Source of the DNA: Oerskovia sp042887685
GTDB taxonomy: Bacteria > Actinomycetota > Actinomycetes > Actinomycetales > Cellulomonadaceae
Direction of reading: 5' to 3'
Length of the DNA stretch: 64,000 bases
Assembly (NCBI RefSeq): GCF_042887685.1
Contig: NZ_JBHVOS010000019.1
Coordinates: 44,526-108,525, forward strand
A program made the translations under genes and the position numbers. Below are positions 1 through 7,176 of this stretch, piece by piece (positions within the stretch are counted from its first letter, which is position 1; the number at the start of each line of letters is the position of its first letter). The notes under the pieces are model-generated. The model was given only the letters and a program-made list of their open reading frames with translations. It was not told the DNA's origin and searched no databases.

Positions 1-762
1 CTCGAGGAGGCCGACGCGACCCGCACCGCGCTGCTCGCCGCCGTCTCGCACGACCTGCGCACCCCGCTCGCCTCGATCCGCACGGCCGTCGACGGGCTGG
101 CCTCCCCGGACGTCGACCTCGACGCCGAGGACACCGAGGCCCTGACCCGGACCATCCAGGACTCGACGGGCAGGCTCGAGAAGCTCATCGACAACCTGCT
201 CGACCTCTCGCGGCTCCAGACGGGCAGCGTGCGGCCCGTCCTGCGCGCGGCGTCGGTCGACGAGATCGTGCCGCTCGCGGTCGAGCCCTACGGGCCGGGC
301 GTCGTGCGTCTCGACGTGCCCGACGACCTGCCCCTCGTGCGCACCGACCCCGGGCTGCTCGAACGCGCCGTCGCGAACCTCACGTCGAACGCCGTGCGGC
401 ACAGCCCGCCCGGCGAGCCCGTGCGGATCACGGCCTCGGCCGGCCCGCGGGAGATCGAGCTGCGGATCGTCGACACGGGACGTGGCCTCTCCGACGAGTC
501 CAAGGTCCGCATGTTCGAGCCCTTCCAGCGCCTGGGCGACACGACCGGCGAGGGGCTCGGGCTGGGGCTCGCGGTCGCCGACGGCCTCGCGCGGGCCGTG
601 GGTGCGACCATCACGCCCGAGGACACGCCGGGCGGCGGACTGACCATGGTCGTCACCGTCCCGCGCGAGGCACGGGAGGATGACGCCGTGAGCACTGACA
701 GCGGTGGCCCGGCAGACACGGCAGACGTGACGGACGACGAGAAGGGCGAGGTGCGCGCATGA
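1..762 (+). CDS. kdpD: Sensor histidine kinase KdpD, C-terminal part (5' end outside window)
   Basis: The frame is open from base 1 and ends at the TGA at 760-762, giving 253 residues of the transmitter region. The H-box reads SHDLRTPLAS with the phospho-accepting His at fragment residue 17. A HATPase_c domain follows with an N-box (NLTSNAVRH), the VDTGRGL G1 motif, an F-box (MFEPFQR) and a GLGLGL G2 motif. KdpD senses K+ limitation or osmotic stress at the membrane and phosphorylates KdpE, which induces the KdpFABC K+ ATPase. The KdpD assignment rests on the coupled KdpE-like regulator (ATGA overlap at 759-762); the N-terminal KdpD/USP and membrane domains are not visible, so a different OmpR-linked kinase is formally possible. 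Confidence 0.85.
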   Translation, partial: LEEADATRTALLAAVSHDLRTPLASIRTAVDGLASPDVDLDAEDTEALTRTIQDSTGRLEKLIDNLLDLSRLQTGSVRPVLRAASVDEIVPLAVEPYGPGVVRLDVPDDLPLVRTDPGLLERAVANLTSNAVRHSPPGEPVRITASAGPREIELRIVDTGRGLSDESKVRMFEPFQRLGDTTGEGLGLGLAVADGLARAVGATITPEDTPGGGLTMVVTVPREAREDDAVSTDSGGPADTADVTDDEKGEVRA

Positions 763-1448
763 GCGCCGACGGCAACAGGGTGCTGGTCGTCGACGACGAC
801 GCGGGCCTCGTGCGGGCGCTCGCGATCAACCTGCGCGCGCACGGCTGGGACGTCACCGTGGCCATGACCGGCGCCGAGGCGCTCGACGCGGCGGCGAGCG
901 CCCGCCCCGACGTGATCCTCCTCGACCTGGGCCTGCCGGACCTCTCGGGCTTCGAGGTCATCGCGGGCGTACGCGGGTGGAGCGCCGTGCCCATCGTGGT
1001 GCTCTCGGCCCGCCAGCTCGGCGACGACAAGGTCGACGCGCTCGACGCGGGCGCGGACGACTACGTCACGAAGCCGTTCGCGATGAACGAGCTGCTCGCG
1101 CGGCTGCGGGCCGCGGTGCGCCGCGCGCAGCCGGCCGAGGCGTCCGAGCCCGTCGTCGAGGCGGGCGACCTGCGGATCGACCTGGCCCGGCGTCGCGTGC
1201 TGCGCGCCGGTCAGGAGGTGCGCCTCAGCCCGACCGAGTGGTCGCTGCTCGAGGTCCTGGTGCGTCACCGCGGGCGCATGGTCGGGCGGCTCCAGCTCCT
1301 GCACGACGTGTGGGGGCCCGCGTACTCGGCCGAGACCAACTACCTGCGCGTCTACACCGCGCAGCTGCGGCGCAAGCTCGAGGACGACCCCGCGAACCCG
1401 CGGCACATCATCACCCAGCCGGGCATGGGCTACCTCTTCGAGGTCTGA
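759..1448 (+). CDS. kdpE: Response regulator KdpE (OmpR family)
   Basis: The gene encodes 229 residues. A receiver domain spans about residues 7-120, with an acidic pocket DDD at 12-14, phospho-acceptor Asp56 in LLDLGLP, and the TKPF switch lysine. An OmpR/PhoB winged helix spans about 133-226 (LSPTEWSLLEVL, the recognition helix region NYLRVYTAQLRRKLE, and the C-terminal GMGYLF wing). The length and the SPTEW / NYLRVYxxQLRRKLE signature match KdpE. The ATG overlaps the kinase stop, so the pair is translationally coupled. It is expected to activate kdpFABC, which is probably upstream outside the window. No terminator is obvious before the next gene 112 bp downstream. Confidence 0.92.
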   Translation: MSADGNRVLVVDDDAGLVRALAINLRAHGWDVTVAMTGAEALDAAASARPDVILLDLGLPDLSGFEVIAGVRGWSAVPIVVLSARQLGDDKVDALDAGADDYVTKPFAMNELLARLRAAVRRAQPAEASEPVVEAGDLRIDLARRRVLRAGQEVRLSPTEWSLLEVLVRHRGRMVGRLQLLHDVWGPAYSAETNYLRVYTAQLRRKLEDDPANPRHIITQPGMGYLFEV

Positions 1449-1560
1449 CCCGCCCGTCGTACCCTGTGGCACGGCCCCGCGCCCCGGACCTGCCCGGGCT
1501 CGCGGGAACCACCGCCGCGCGCCGACCGTTGAGCGTTCGACCCGACGAAGGAGACCCGTC

Positions 1561-1998
1561 ATGCTGTGCCCTCTCGACCAGACCGTGCTCGTGATGTCCG
1601 ACCGCAAGGGCGTGGAGATCGACTACTGCCCGACGTGCCGCGGCGTGTGGCTCGACCGGGGTGAGCTCGACAAGATCATCGACCGCAGCCTCGAGGCCGA
1701 GATCGCCGCCGAGGCCGGTGGCCCCGCTGCGGCGGCCGCGCCGCACGGTGCGGCGCGCGCAGCGACCCCGCCGCCCGTGCAGTACCCGCCGACGCAGCAG
1801 CTCCCGGTCCCGCCCCAAGCGCCCTACGGGTACGCGGACGACCGCCGCCGTGACGACTACCGGGGTGACGACCGGCGCCGTGACGAGTACCGCGGGGACG
1901 ACCGCTACCGCGGCTCCGACCAGTACCGCAGCGACGACCCGCGCTACCGCAAGCGCAAGAAGAAGGAGTCCTGGCTCGAGGACCTGTTCGACTTCTGA
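1561..1998 (+). CDS. TFIIB-type zinc-ribbon protein with charged repeat tail
   Basis: This 145-residue protein begins with a zf-TFIIB-like (COG3809) domain. The motif is CPLD at residues 3-6 and YCPTCRGVWLDRGEL from 22, with the usual WLDRGEL signature, but the first knuckle has CPLD where a CxxC is common. A Pro/Ala-rich linker follows. The second half holds imperfect repeats of the type YRGDDRRRDE/YRGDDRYRG and ends in a basic stretch and the acidic/aromatic tail SWLEDLFDF. It is preceded by AAGGAGAC about 5 bases before the ATG, a good ribosome binding site. The function is unknown; a nucleic-acid-associated cytosolic protein is inferred from the zinc ribbon and low-complexity tail. Confidence 0.85.
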   Translation: MLCPLDQTVLVMSDRKGVEIDYCPTCRGVWLDRGELDKIIDRSLEAEIAAEAGGPAAAAAPHGAARAATPPPVQYPPTQQLPVPPQAPYGYADDRRRDDYRGDDRRRDEYRGDDRYRGSDQYRSDDPRYRKRKKKESWLEDLFDF

Positions 1999-2109
1999 GC
2001 CGCCGCGGCGCCGGCCCCCAGGCGGGGTCGGCGCCGTCGTCGTCCCTCCGTGCCGTGGGTGTCCGCGGCGCACGCCCTCACCTCGATCCCGATCGGAAAG
2101 ACCAGACCC

Positions 2110-2880
2110 ATGCCCGTCCTGGACTCGTTCTCGCTCGCAGGCCGCACCGCGCTGATCACCGGGGGGAGCCGGGGCATCGGCCACGGCCTCGCGCGGGCCC
2201 TGGGGGAGGCGGGCGCCCGCGTCGCGCTGACGGCGACCACGATCGAGGCCGCACGGTCCGCGGCCGACGACCTGCGCGCGGCCGGCCTCGACGCGCACGG
2301 CTACGAGCTCGACGTGACGGACCGCGAGCAGGTGGACGACGTCGTCGCGCAGGTCGGGCGCGAGGGCGGTGGCGTCGACGTGCTCGTCAACAACGCGGGG
2401 ATCTCGATCGGGGGCGCGGCCCTGGAGATCGAGGACGACGTGTGGCACCGCACGCTCGCGACGAACCTCGACGGCGTCTGGTACTGCTCGCGGGCCGTCG
2501 CCCGGCAGATGGTCGAGGACGGGCGTGGCGGCACGATCGTCAACGTCGGGTCCATGTCGGCGCAGATCGTGAACCGCCCGCGCTGGCAGCCCGCGTACCT
2601 CGCGTCGAAGGCAGCGGTGCACCAGCTCACCAAGGGGCTCGCCGCGGAGTGGGCCCCGCACGGGATCCGCGTGAACGCGATCGCTCCGGGCTACGTCCTC
2701 ACGGAGGCGTCCCCGGTGGACCAGCCCGAGTACTACGACGACTGCGTGGCGCCCGCTGCGATGAAGCGGTGGGGGACGCCGGCCGAGCTGGGACCGGTCG
2801 TGGTCATGCTCGCGAGCGCCGCGTCGAGCTTCATGACGGGCGCGGTCGTGACGGTCGACGGCGGGTACACGCTGTTCTGA
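2110..2880 (+). CDS. Short-chain dehydrogenase/reductase (SDR family)
   Basis: This 256-residue classical SDR has the cofactor motif TGGSRGIG at 17-24, NNAGIS in the middle, a catalytic Ser in VGSMSAQ, YLASK as the YxxxK catalytic pair, and a C-terminal FMTGAVVTVDGGYTLF. The ATG at 2110 is chosen over one 60 bases upstream because it places the Rossmann strand at the normal distance from the N-terminus; the extra 20 residues upstream look untranslated. The enzyme should oxidise or reduce an alcohol/ketone with NAD(P)(H). The substrate cannot be read from the sequence; gluconate 5-dehydrogenase-like and sorbitol dehydrogenase-like members share these motifs. It ends 52 bases before the next gene on the same strand. 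Confidence 0.88.
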   Translation: MPVLDSFSLAGRTALITGGSRGIGHGLARALGEAGARVALTATTIEAARSAADDLRAAGLDAHGYELDVTDREQVDDVVAQVGREGGGVDVLVNNAGISIGGAALEIEDDVWHRTLATNLDGVWYCSRAVARQMVEDGRGGTIVNVGSMSAQIVNRPRWQPAYLASKAAVHQLTKGLAAEWAPHGIRVNAIAPGYVLTEASPVDQPEYYDDCVAPAAMKRWGTPAELGPVVVMLASAASSFMTGAVVTVDGGYTLF

Positions 2881-2932
2881 CTCCTGACCGGCTGGGGGAC
2901 GTCGCTCCGGGCGACACCTAGACTCGTCCCTC

Positions 2933-3901
2933 GTGCGCCAGGTTCTCAAGCAGTGGGTCGACCCGTTCATCGTGGCGCTCGTCGCGACCATGGTCCTGGG
3001 GCTCGTGGTCCCGGTGCCGGTCGACGTCCAGCGGGTCGTGGACACGGTCGCCGACGTCGCGGTCGCGGTGCTGTTCCTGGTCTACGGCATGCGCCTGTCG
3101 ACGACCGAGGTCTGGGCCGGTCTGCGGAACGTCCGCCTCCAGGGCGGCATCCTCGCCTCCACGTACGTCGTCTTCCCGCTCGTGGGGCTCGCGGTGTCGT
3201 GGGCCGTGACGCCGGTGGTCGGGGCGCCGCTCGCGGCGGGCATCCTGTTCCTGTCGCTGCTGCCCTCGACCGTCCAGTCGTCGGTCGCGTTCACGTCGGT
3301 CGCGCGCGGGAACATCGCGGGCGCGATCTGCGGGGCGACGGTCTCGAACGTCGTGGGCATGGTCGTGACGCCGCTGCTGGTCCTGTGGTTCATGTCGTCG
3401 AGCGGCGCGACGGGCGGGCTGGGCGGCCTGCGCGACGTCCTGCTCCACCTGCTCGCCCCGTTCGTCGTGGGCCAGCTCCTGCAGCCGTTCGTGGGCCGGT
3501 GGATCCGGGCGCGACGCTGGCTGACGCTGTCGGTGGACCGCGGCACGATCCTGATCGTGGTCTTCGGTGCGGTCGCCGCCGCGACGAGCGCCGGCGTGTG
3601 GGCCGGGATCTCGGGGTGGACGATCCTGGCGCTCGTGGGGATCAGCGGGGTCGTCCTCGTGGTCATGCTCGCGGTGACCTGGTGGGGTGGGGCGGGGCTG
3701 CGGCTCGGTGTCGAGGACCGCATCGCGCTGCTCATGTGCGGGTCGAAGAAGAGCCTCGCCACGGGGCTGCCCATGGCCGCGGTGCTCTTCCCGGTCGCGG
3801 TCGCGGGCACGATCGCCGTCCCGGTCATCGTCTTCCACCAGCTCCAGCTCATCGTGTGCGCGGTGCTCGCGCGAAGGTTGGCGCTGCGCGACGAGGTGTG
3901 A
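2933..3901 (+). CDS. Bile acid:sodium symporter-family transporter (YfeH/SBF-like)
   Basis: The gene has a GTG start and encodes 322 residues. It has about nine or ten hydrophobic helices with the family features of the SBF-like group: an early LVYGMRLS segment, SLLPSTVQSSVAFTSVARGN, and a second inverted-repeat half with CGSKKSLATGLPMA. The SxxSS/T-type broken helix near residues 115-135 resembles the substrate/Na+ site of ASBT-fold carriers. The protein is predicted in the cytoplasmic membrane. The substrate is unknown; bile acid naming is historical. It lies directly downstream of the SDR gene, so co-expression is possible, and it ends before a strong inverted repeat that may terminate both convergent transcripts. 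Confidence 0.88.
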   Translation: MRQVLKQWVDPFIVALVATMVLGLVVPVPVDVQRVVDTVADVAVAVLFLVYGMRLSTTEVWAGLRNVRLQGGILASTYVVFPLVGLAVSWAVTPVVGAPLAAGILFLSLLPSTVQSSVAFTSVARGNIAGAICGATVSNVVGMVVTPLLVLWFMSSSGATGGLGGLRDVLLHLLAPFVVGQLLQPFVGRWIRARRWLTLSVDRGTILIVVFGAVAAATSAGVWAGISGWTILALVGISGVVLVVMLAVTWWGGAGLRLGVEDRIALLMCGSKKSLATGLPMAAVLFPVAVAGTIAVPVIVFHQLQLIVCAVLARRLALRDEV

Positions 3902-3920
3902 TGCGTCCGGTCCGTTGCGC

Positions 3921-3978
3921 CGAGTGTGCAGCTCGGGCTGTCCCGGGAGGTCCCGTGACAGCCCGAACTGCACACTCG
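3921..3978. repeat. Intergenic 22-bp inverted repeat between convergent genes
   Basis: The arms at 3921-3942 and 3957-3978 are complementary over 22 bp with one mismatch, with a 14-base loop. The arm contains GAGTGTGCAG and CGGGCTGTC. It sits in the 103-bp gap between the transporter (+) and the DoxX gene (-), where a bidirectional terminator or mobile palindromic repeat would fit. No T-run follows on either side. Confidence 0.75.
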
Positions 3979-4004
3979 ATGCGCGTCTGGGCGGCCCGAC
4001 GGCG

Positions 4005-4376
4005 TCACGCGCCCCAGCCTGCGAAGCGCCCCACGGCGACGAACACGGCGAGCAGCAGCAGGACGGTGTTGACCGGCACGGACTGCTTCTCCCCGAGGCG
4101 GACGTGCAGCGGGATGGCGCCGATCTGCGTGATCGCGAGGCCGACGGCCGCGATCGGGGTGAGGATCGGCGCGATGCCGGTCACGAGCGGCAGGATCAGG
4201 CCGACGGCGCCGAGGATCTCGAGCGCCCCGAGGACGCGGACTGCTGCGAGGCGTCCCGGCGTGACCCAGCGCATCTGCTCCATGAGCTTGCCGGCCGGGG
4301 TGGTGAGCTTCATGAAGCCCGCGCCGGCGAAGGCGACGGCGAGCAGTCCTGCGGCGATCCAGAGTGCGATGTTCAT
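4005..4376 (-). CDS. DoxX-like family membrane protein
   Basis: This 123-residue protein has four predicted transmembrane helices and the DoxX-like hallmarks: FAGAGFMKLTTP at 17-28 after the first helix, RVLGALEILGAVGLILP for helix 2-3, and a short C-terminal helix. DoxX-like proteins are small integral membrane proteins of mostly unknown role, some linked to redox stress. The gene is divergent from the HxlR regulator at 4537, a common arrangement in which the regulator controls the DoxX-like gene. The last codons overlap a copy of the GCCCGACGGCG repeat (3994-4004). Confidence 0.88.
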   Translation of the reverse strand: MNIALWIAAGLLAVAFAGAGFMKLTTPAGKLMEQMRWVTPGRLAAVRVLGALEILGAVGLILPLVTGIAPILTPIAAVGLAITQIGAIPLHVRLGEKQSVPVNTVLLLLAVFVAVGRFAGWGA

Positions 4377-4422
4377 GGGGTTCCTTCGATGTCGTGAGGG
4401 CGCGTGCGCCTACCAGGGGACG

Positions 4423-4477
4423 GGTGACCATCCGTAGGGTCAGTCACCTTTTGTGCCGGAGGACATCATGGGTAACC
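4423..4477. promoter_or_regulatory. Candidate HxlR operator in the divergent doxX/hxlR promoter region
   Basis: GGTGAC at 4423-4428 and GTCACC at 4443-4448 form an inverted repeat with a 14-base spacer. A further GGTAACC occurs at about 4471-4477, giving related half-sites (AAGGTNAC on the minus strand). HxlR/MarR-like dimers bind palindromes of GTNAC type; the position between the two start codons supports autoregulation and control of the DoxX-like gene. No binding evidence is available. Confidence 0.45.
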
Positions 4478-4536
4478 TTGAAGAGGTCTACAAAAGGCAC
4501 ACCGGTGTTCCCGGTGGGTCCAGAAACGGAGAACCC

Positions 4537-4980
4537 ATGACCGCGACGGCCGACAGCACCCACCCGGCGCAGGCGCCCCGCCCCCTTCGCGTGCCCGTTC
4601 CCGACGGTGGCGGCTGTGGCGCCGACCATGCGAGCAGCGAGGTCCGACGCGTCCTCGACCGCGTCGGTGACAAGTGGAGCGTGCTGATCCTGGGCACCCT
4701 GTCGTCCGGACCTCTGCGCTTCACCGAGCTGCTGCACGGGATCAGCGGGATCTCCCAGCGCATGCTCACGCTCAACCTGCGCCAGCTCGAGCGGGACGGT
4801 CTCGTGAGCCGGACCGTCCACGCGGTCGTCCCGCCGCGGGTCGACTACGAGCTCACCGACCTGGGGCGGACCCTGCTCCCGCCGGTCCTGGCGCTCGTGG
4901 AGTGGGCCATGGAGAACACCGACGAGATCCAGGGCCACCGCGAGGGCTTCGATGCGAAGGTCGACGGCGACAAGGGTTGA
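4537..4980 (+). CDS. HxlR-family winged-helix transcriptional regulator
   Basis: The protein is 147 residues from the ATG at 4537, preceded by ACGGAGAA. A longer frame back to GTG 4453 exists, but it would run through the candidate operator and add a tail without homology signs. The N-terminus is Pro-rich. The HxlR domain follows: a Cys near the start (GGCGADH), VGDKWSVLILGTL, then the helix-turn-helix LRFTELLHGISGISQRMLTLNLRQLERDGLVSR in pieces, and YELTDLGRTLLPP. The conserved N-terminal Cys is the residue that senses electrophiles or thiol stress in several HxlR members. It probably represses the divergent DoxX-like gene. Confidence 0.88.
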   Translation: MTATADSTHPAQAPRPLRVPVPDGGGCGADHASSEVRRVLDRVGDKWSVLILGTLSSGPLRFTELLHGISGISQRMLTLNLRQLERDGLVSRTVHAVVPPRVDYELTDLGRTLLPPVLALVEWAMENTDEIQGHREGFDAKVDGDKG

Positions 4981-5033
4981 CGTCCCGAGCGGGTCGTCGG
5001 GTGCTCGGCAGGCTCCGCTGGACACCTCGACCG

Positions 5034-5071
5034 CATATCGTTTATCGTGATGCATCTCGATAAACGATATG
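5034..5071. promoter_or_regulatory. Perfect 14-bp palindrome (operator) upstream of lipoprotein operon
   Basis: CATATCGTTTATCG at 5034-5047 is repeated in perfect inverted orientation at 5058-5071, separated by 10 bases. The centres of the two arms are 24 bp apart (a bit over two helical turns). Each arm carries TATCG twice. The sequence is AT-rich against a GC-rich background and lies just upstream of the ATG at 5089. It looks like an operator for a dimeric regulator of the PadR/MarR type, or for the HTH protein at the end of this operon. Confidence 0.6.
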
Positions 5072-5088
5072 GCGGGAGCGTGTGCGTG

Positions 5089-5499
5089 ATGACTCGTAGG
5101 GCGTGGAAGACAGGAATGGCCGCCGGCACGGTGGCGCTCTCGATGGTCCTGGTGGGCTGCTCGGGCGACGACGCCGAGAAGGCCGCGCGCGCCGACTCGC
5201 TCGGCTGCACCGAGGTGCCCGCCGGGGCTGCGGCCGCGATCGAGTCGGTGCTCGGCGCCGGCGTCTCGCTCGGCGAGGGGAGCACCGGGTTCGAGCGTGA
5301 CGGGCTCTGGCTCGTCGCCGCGCCCCTCGTGGACGCCGAAGGGGTCACGCAGAACGCCGGATTCGGCGTCGACCTCGCGGCGGATCCCGTCGTCGTGACC
5401 GCCGAGAGCGCCCACGCGCTCGAGTCGTCGTCGGCTCCCTCCGGATCGGCGCCCGCGGCGGGCGACGTCCTCGACTGCGTCTTCACCACCTCGTGGTGA
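5089..5499 (+). CDS. Small lipoprotein, function unknown
   Basis: This 136-residue protein has a basic n-region (MTRRAWK), a hydrophobic h-region and the lipobox LVGC. Cleavage would therefore leave an acylated Cys near residue 24 followed by SGDD. The mature part contains two further cysteines (SLGCTEV and LDCVF), possibly a disulfide. The ATG at 5089 is preferred because of GGGAG 11 bases upstream and the signal peptide layout; an ATG at 5050 would put the operator inside the gene. It overlaps the next gene by 7 bases and is thus translationally coupled to a DUF2975-like protein and an HTH regulator. The family was not recognised. Confidence 0.75.
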   Translation: MTRRAWKTGMAAGTVALSMVLVGCSGDDAEKAARADSLGCTEVPAGAAAAIESVLGAGVSLGEGSTGFERDGLWLVAAPLVDAEGVTQNAGFGVDLAADPVVVTAESAHALESSSAPSGSAPAAGDVLDCVFTTSW

Positions 5500-6137
5500 G
5501 CGCGAGCGGACCCGTGCAGGGCCCCCTGGCGTCCCGCGCGTCACGGGTCGCGGTGATCGGCGCCCTCGTCCTGGCCGTGGGCGTCGTGGTCTCGACGATC
5601 GCCTCGACGGTCTCCTCGATCTCCCACATCCGCTCCAGCGGCTCGGTCTGGGCCGAGATCTCGCTGAACCCCGGCGACCTCGCCGGGATCGCGAGCCCCG
5701 GCTCACCTGTGACCGTCGAGCCCACAGCGACCTCCTACGGCGAGTTCCTGCTGCACGGCCTGCCCGCGGACACGCTCTCGATGTTCGTGACGGCCGAGGT
5801 CGTCGCGGGGCTGACCACCGTGGTCTGCGCCGTCGTCGTGGCGCTGCTCTGCCTCGCCGTGCTGCGCCGACGGGGCACCTGGACGGTCTTCACGCGGGCC
5901 ACGGCCGTCCTCGGCCTGACCCTCGCGATCGGAGGGTCGCTCGCCCAGTGGCTCGCCAAGCAGGCCTCGGACACCGCGAGCGCGGCCGTGGTGCGTCAGG
6001 ACGACACATGGCTCGAGCCCGGCTTCCTGTCGGGCATGAGCCCCGCACCGCTCGCGGTCGGGCTCGTGCTCCTCACGCTCGCCCTGTGCCTGCGGGCTGC
6101 CGCGCGCCTCGCGGCCGACTCCGAGGGCCTCGTCTGA
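5493..6137 (+). CDS. DUF2975-like four-helix membrane protein
   Basis: The gene starts at a GTG overlapping the previous stop and encodes 214 residues. Four hydrophobic segments are visible at about residues 20-45, 100-125, 135-155 and 180-200, with an extracellular-looking loop between the first and second (SPGSPVTVEPTATSYGEFLLH). The layout resembles DUF2975 proteins, which are typically encoded immediately before a small Cro/CI-type regulator, as here. The assignment to DUF2975 is by topology and neighbour, not by a recognised motif. The function is unknown. The stop codon overlaps the start of the HTH gene (TGATG at 6135-6139). Confidence 0.7.
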   Translation: MVSASGPVQGPLASRASRVAVIGALVLAVGVVVSTIASTVSSISHIRSSGSVWAEISLNPGDLAGIASPGSPVTVEPTATSYGEFLLHGLPADTLSMFVTAEVVAGLTTVVCAVVVALLCLAVLRRRGTWTVFTRATAVLGLTLAIGGSLAQWLAKQASDTASAAVVRQDDTWLEPGFLSGMSPAPLAVGLVLLTLALCLRAAARLAADSEGLV

Positions 6138-6364
6138 TGCCCGCCGACGAGCACCACGTCGTGTGCCACCTCGACGAGCTGCTGGAGTCGCGCGGCATGA
6201 CGCTCGTCGAGCTCTCGCGCCGCGTGGACGTCACGGTCGCGAACCTCTCGGTGCTGAAGAACAACCGCGCCAAGGCGATCCGGTTCAGCACGCTCGACGC
6301 GGTGTGCCGCGCGCTCGACTGCTCGATCGGCGAGCTCATCAGCCTGGGCCCGGCCGACGACTGA
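6137..6364 (+). CDS. Small Cro/C1-type HTH regulator (YozG-like)
   Basis: This 75-residue single-domain HTH protein carries the helix-turn-helix MTLVELSRRVDVTVANLSVLKN, listed here in pieces as LVELSRRVDV and VANLSVLKNN. The motif AKAIRFSTLDAVCRALDCSIGEL follows and is characteristic of the short regulators paired with DUF2975 proteins. The ATG at 6137 overlaps the upstream stop. It probably autoregulates the three-gene unit, and the palindrome at 5034-5071 is a candidate target. The C-terminal end is near the 17-bp tandem repeats. Confidence 0.85.
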   Translation: MPADEHHVVCHLDELLESRGMTLVELSRRVDVTVANLSVLKNNRAKAIRFSTLDAVCRALDCSIGELISLGPADD

Positions 6365-6457
6365 GGATCGGGCGGACCTGCCCGCCCTGCCGGACGGGTG
6401 TCGTCGGCCGGTCTCGTCGGACAGGGCTCGGCGACCCCCACCGCGGCGCCCGGCTTG

Positions 6458-6542
6458 CCGCGACGCTCAGCCCGCCGCGACGCTCTGCCCGCCGCGACGC
6501 TCTGCCCGCCCCGGCGGTCAGCCCGCCCCGGCGGTCAACCCG
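6458..6542. repeat. Five tandem 17-bp repeats overlapping the 3' end of sufE
   Basis: There are five adjacent units of 17 bp: three of type CCGCGACGCTCTGCCCG (the first with CTCAG) at 6458-6508, and two of type CCCCGGCGGTCAGCCCG (the second with TCAAC) at 6509-6542. The last unit covers the sufE stop codon (6535-6537). It looks like a minisatellite formed between convergent genes; copy number may vary between strains. Confidence 0.9.
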
Positions 6543-6984
6543 CCGCGACCTGCTCGCGGATCTGGCGCTTGGCACGCAGGAGGATGCCCGTCATGCCGTT
6601 GAGCCGCAGAGGGCTCACCGCGTTGGTCAGCCCGATCATGAACGGGTAGTCGTCGGGCACGGCGAGCGCCTGCTCGGGCGTCAGCCCGTCCAGGCCCTGC
6701 GCCAGGATCGACGCGAACCCGCGCGTGGTCGGGGCCTCGGCCGGGGCCGTCGCGTACAGGTGCACGCCGTCGGCCTCGACCTCGGCGAAGGCACGCACGG
6801 GTGACTGGCACTCCTCGACACGCTCGAGCAGCCCGGGGGCGTTCTGGTAGCGCGCGGGCAGGTCAGGGAGCTCGCGCGAGAACTCGAGGAGGAGCTGGAG
6901 GCGGTCGCGCTCGCCGAGCGCGAGGAAGTCGTCGCGGATCTCGGTGAGGACCGGGGGCAGGTCGGTCGCGGCGTCGTCGGTCAT
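6535..6984 (-). CDS. sufE: SufE family Fe-S cluster assembly / sulfur acceptor protein
   Basis: This 149-residue protein has the SufE fold signature. Active-site Cys59 lies in VEECQSPVRAF, preceded by LPARYQN, and a second half reads PMIGLTNAVSPLRLNGM-like near the C-terminus. SufE accepts persulfide sulfur from a cysteine desulfurase and stimulates Fe-S assembly. In many actinobacteria sufE lies beside sseA (rhodanese); here sseA is on the same strand but about 1.7 kb away, with a DUF1254 gene on the other strand between them. The start is MTDDAATDL at 6984; a longer frame to 7056 adds an Arg/Ala-rich tail unlike the family. The 3' end falls in the 17-bp tandem repeat. Confidence 0.9.
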   Translation of the reverse strand: MTDDAATDLPPVLTEIRDDFLALGERDRLQLLLEFSRELPDLPARYQNAPGLLERVEECQSPVRAFAEVEADGVHLYATAPAEAPTTRGFASILAQGLDGLTPEQALAVPDDYPFMIGLTNAVSPLRLNGMTGILLRAKRQIREQVAAG

Positions 6985-7176
6985 CCGTCGATCCTCCCAC
7001 CCGCGGCGCGCGCGAGCCGCGCCGGACCGCCCAGCGGACGGGGCGCCGTCGGGCACACCTCACGGGCCCGGCGACCTGGACGCGGTACCGAGCCCGCGCT
7101 CGACGCGCACCCCCCGCTCCCCGTGGATACGTTGAGGCCGAGTGCGCCGACGCACGGCGCGGACGGACGGAGCGTC

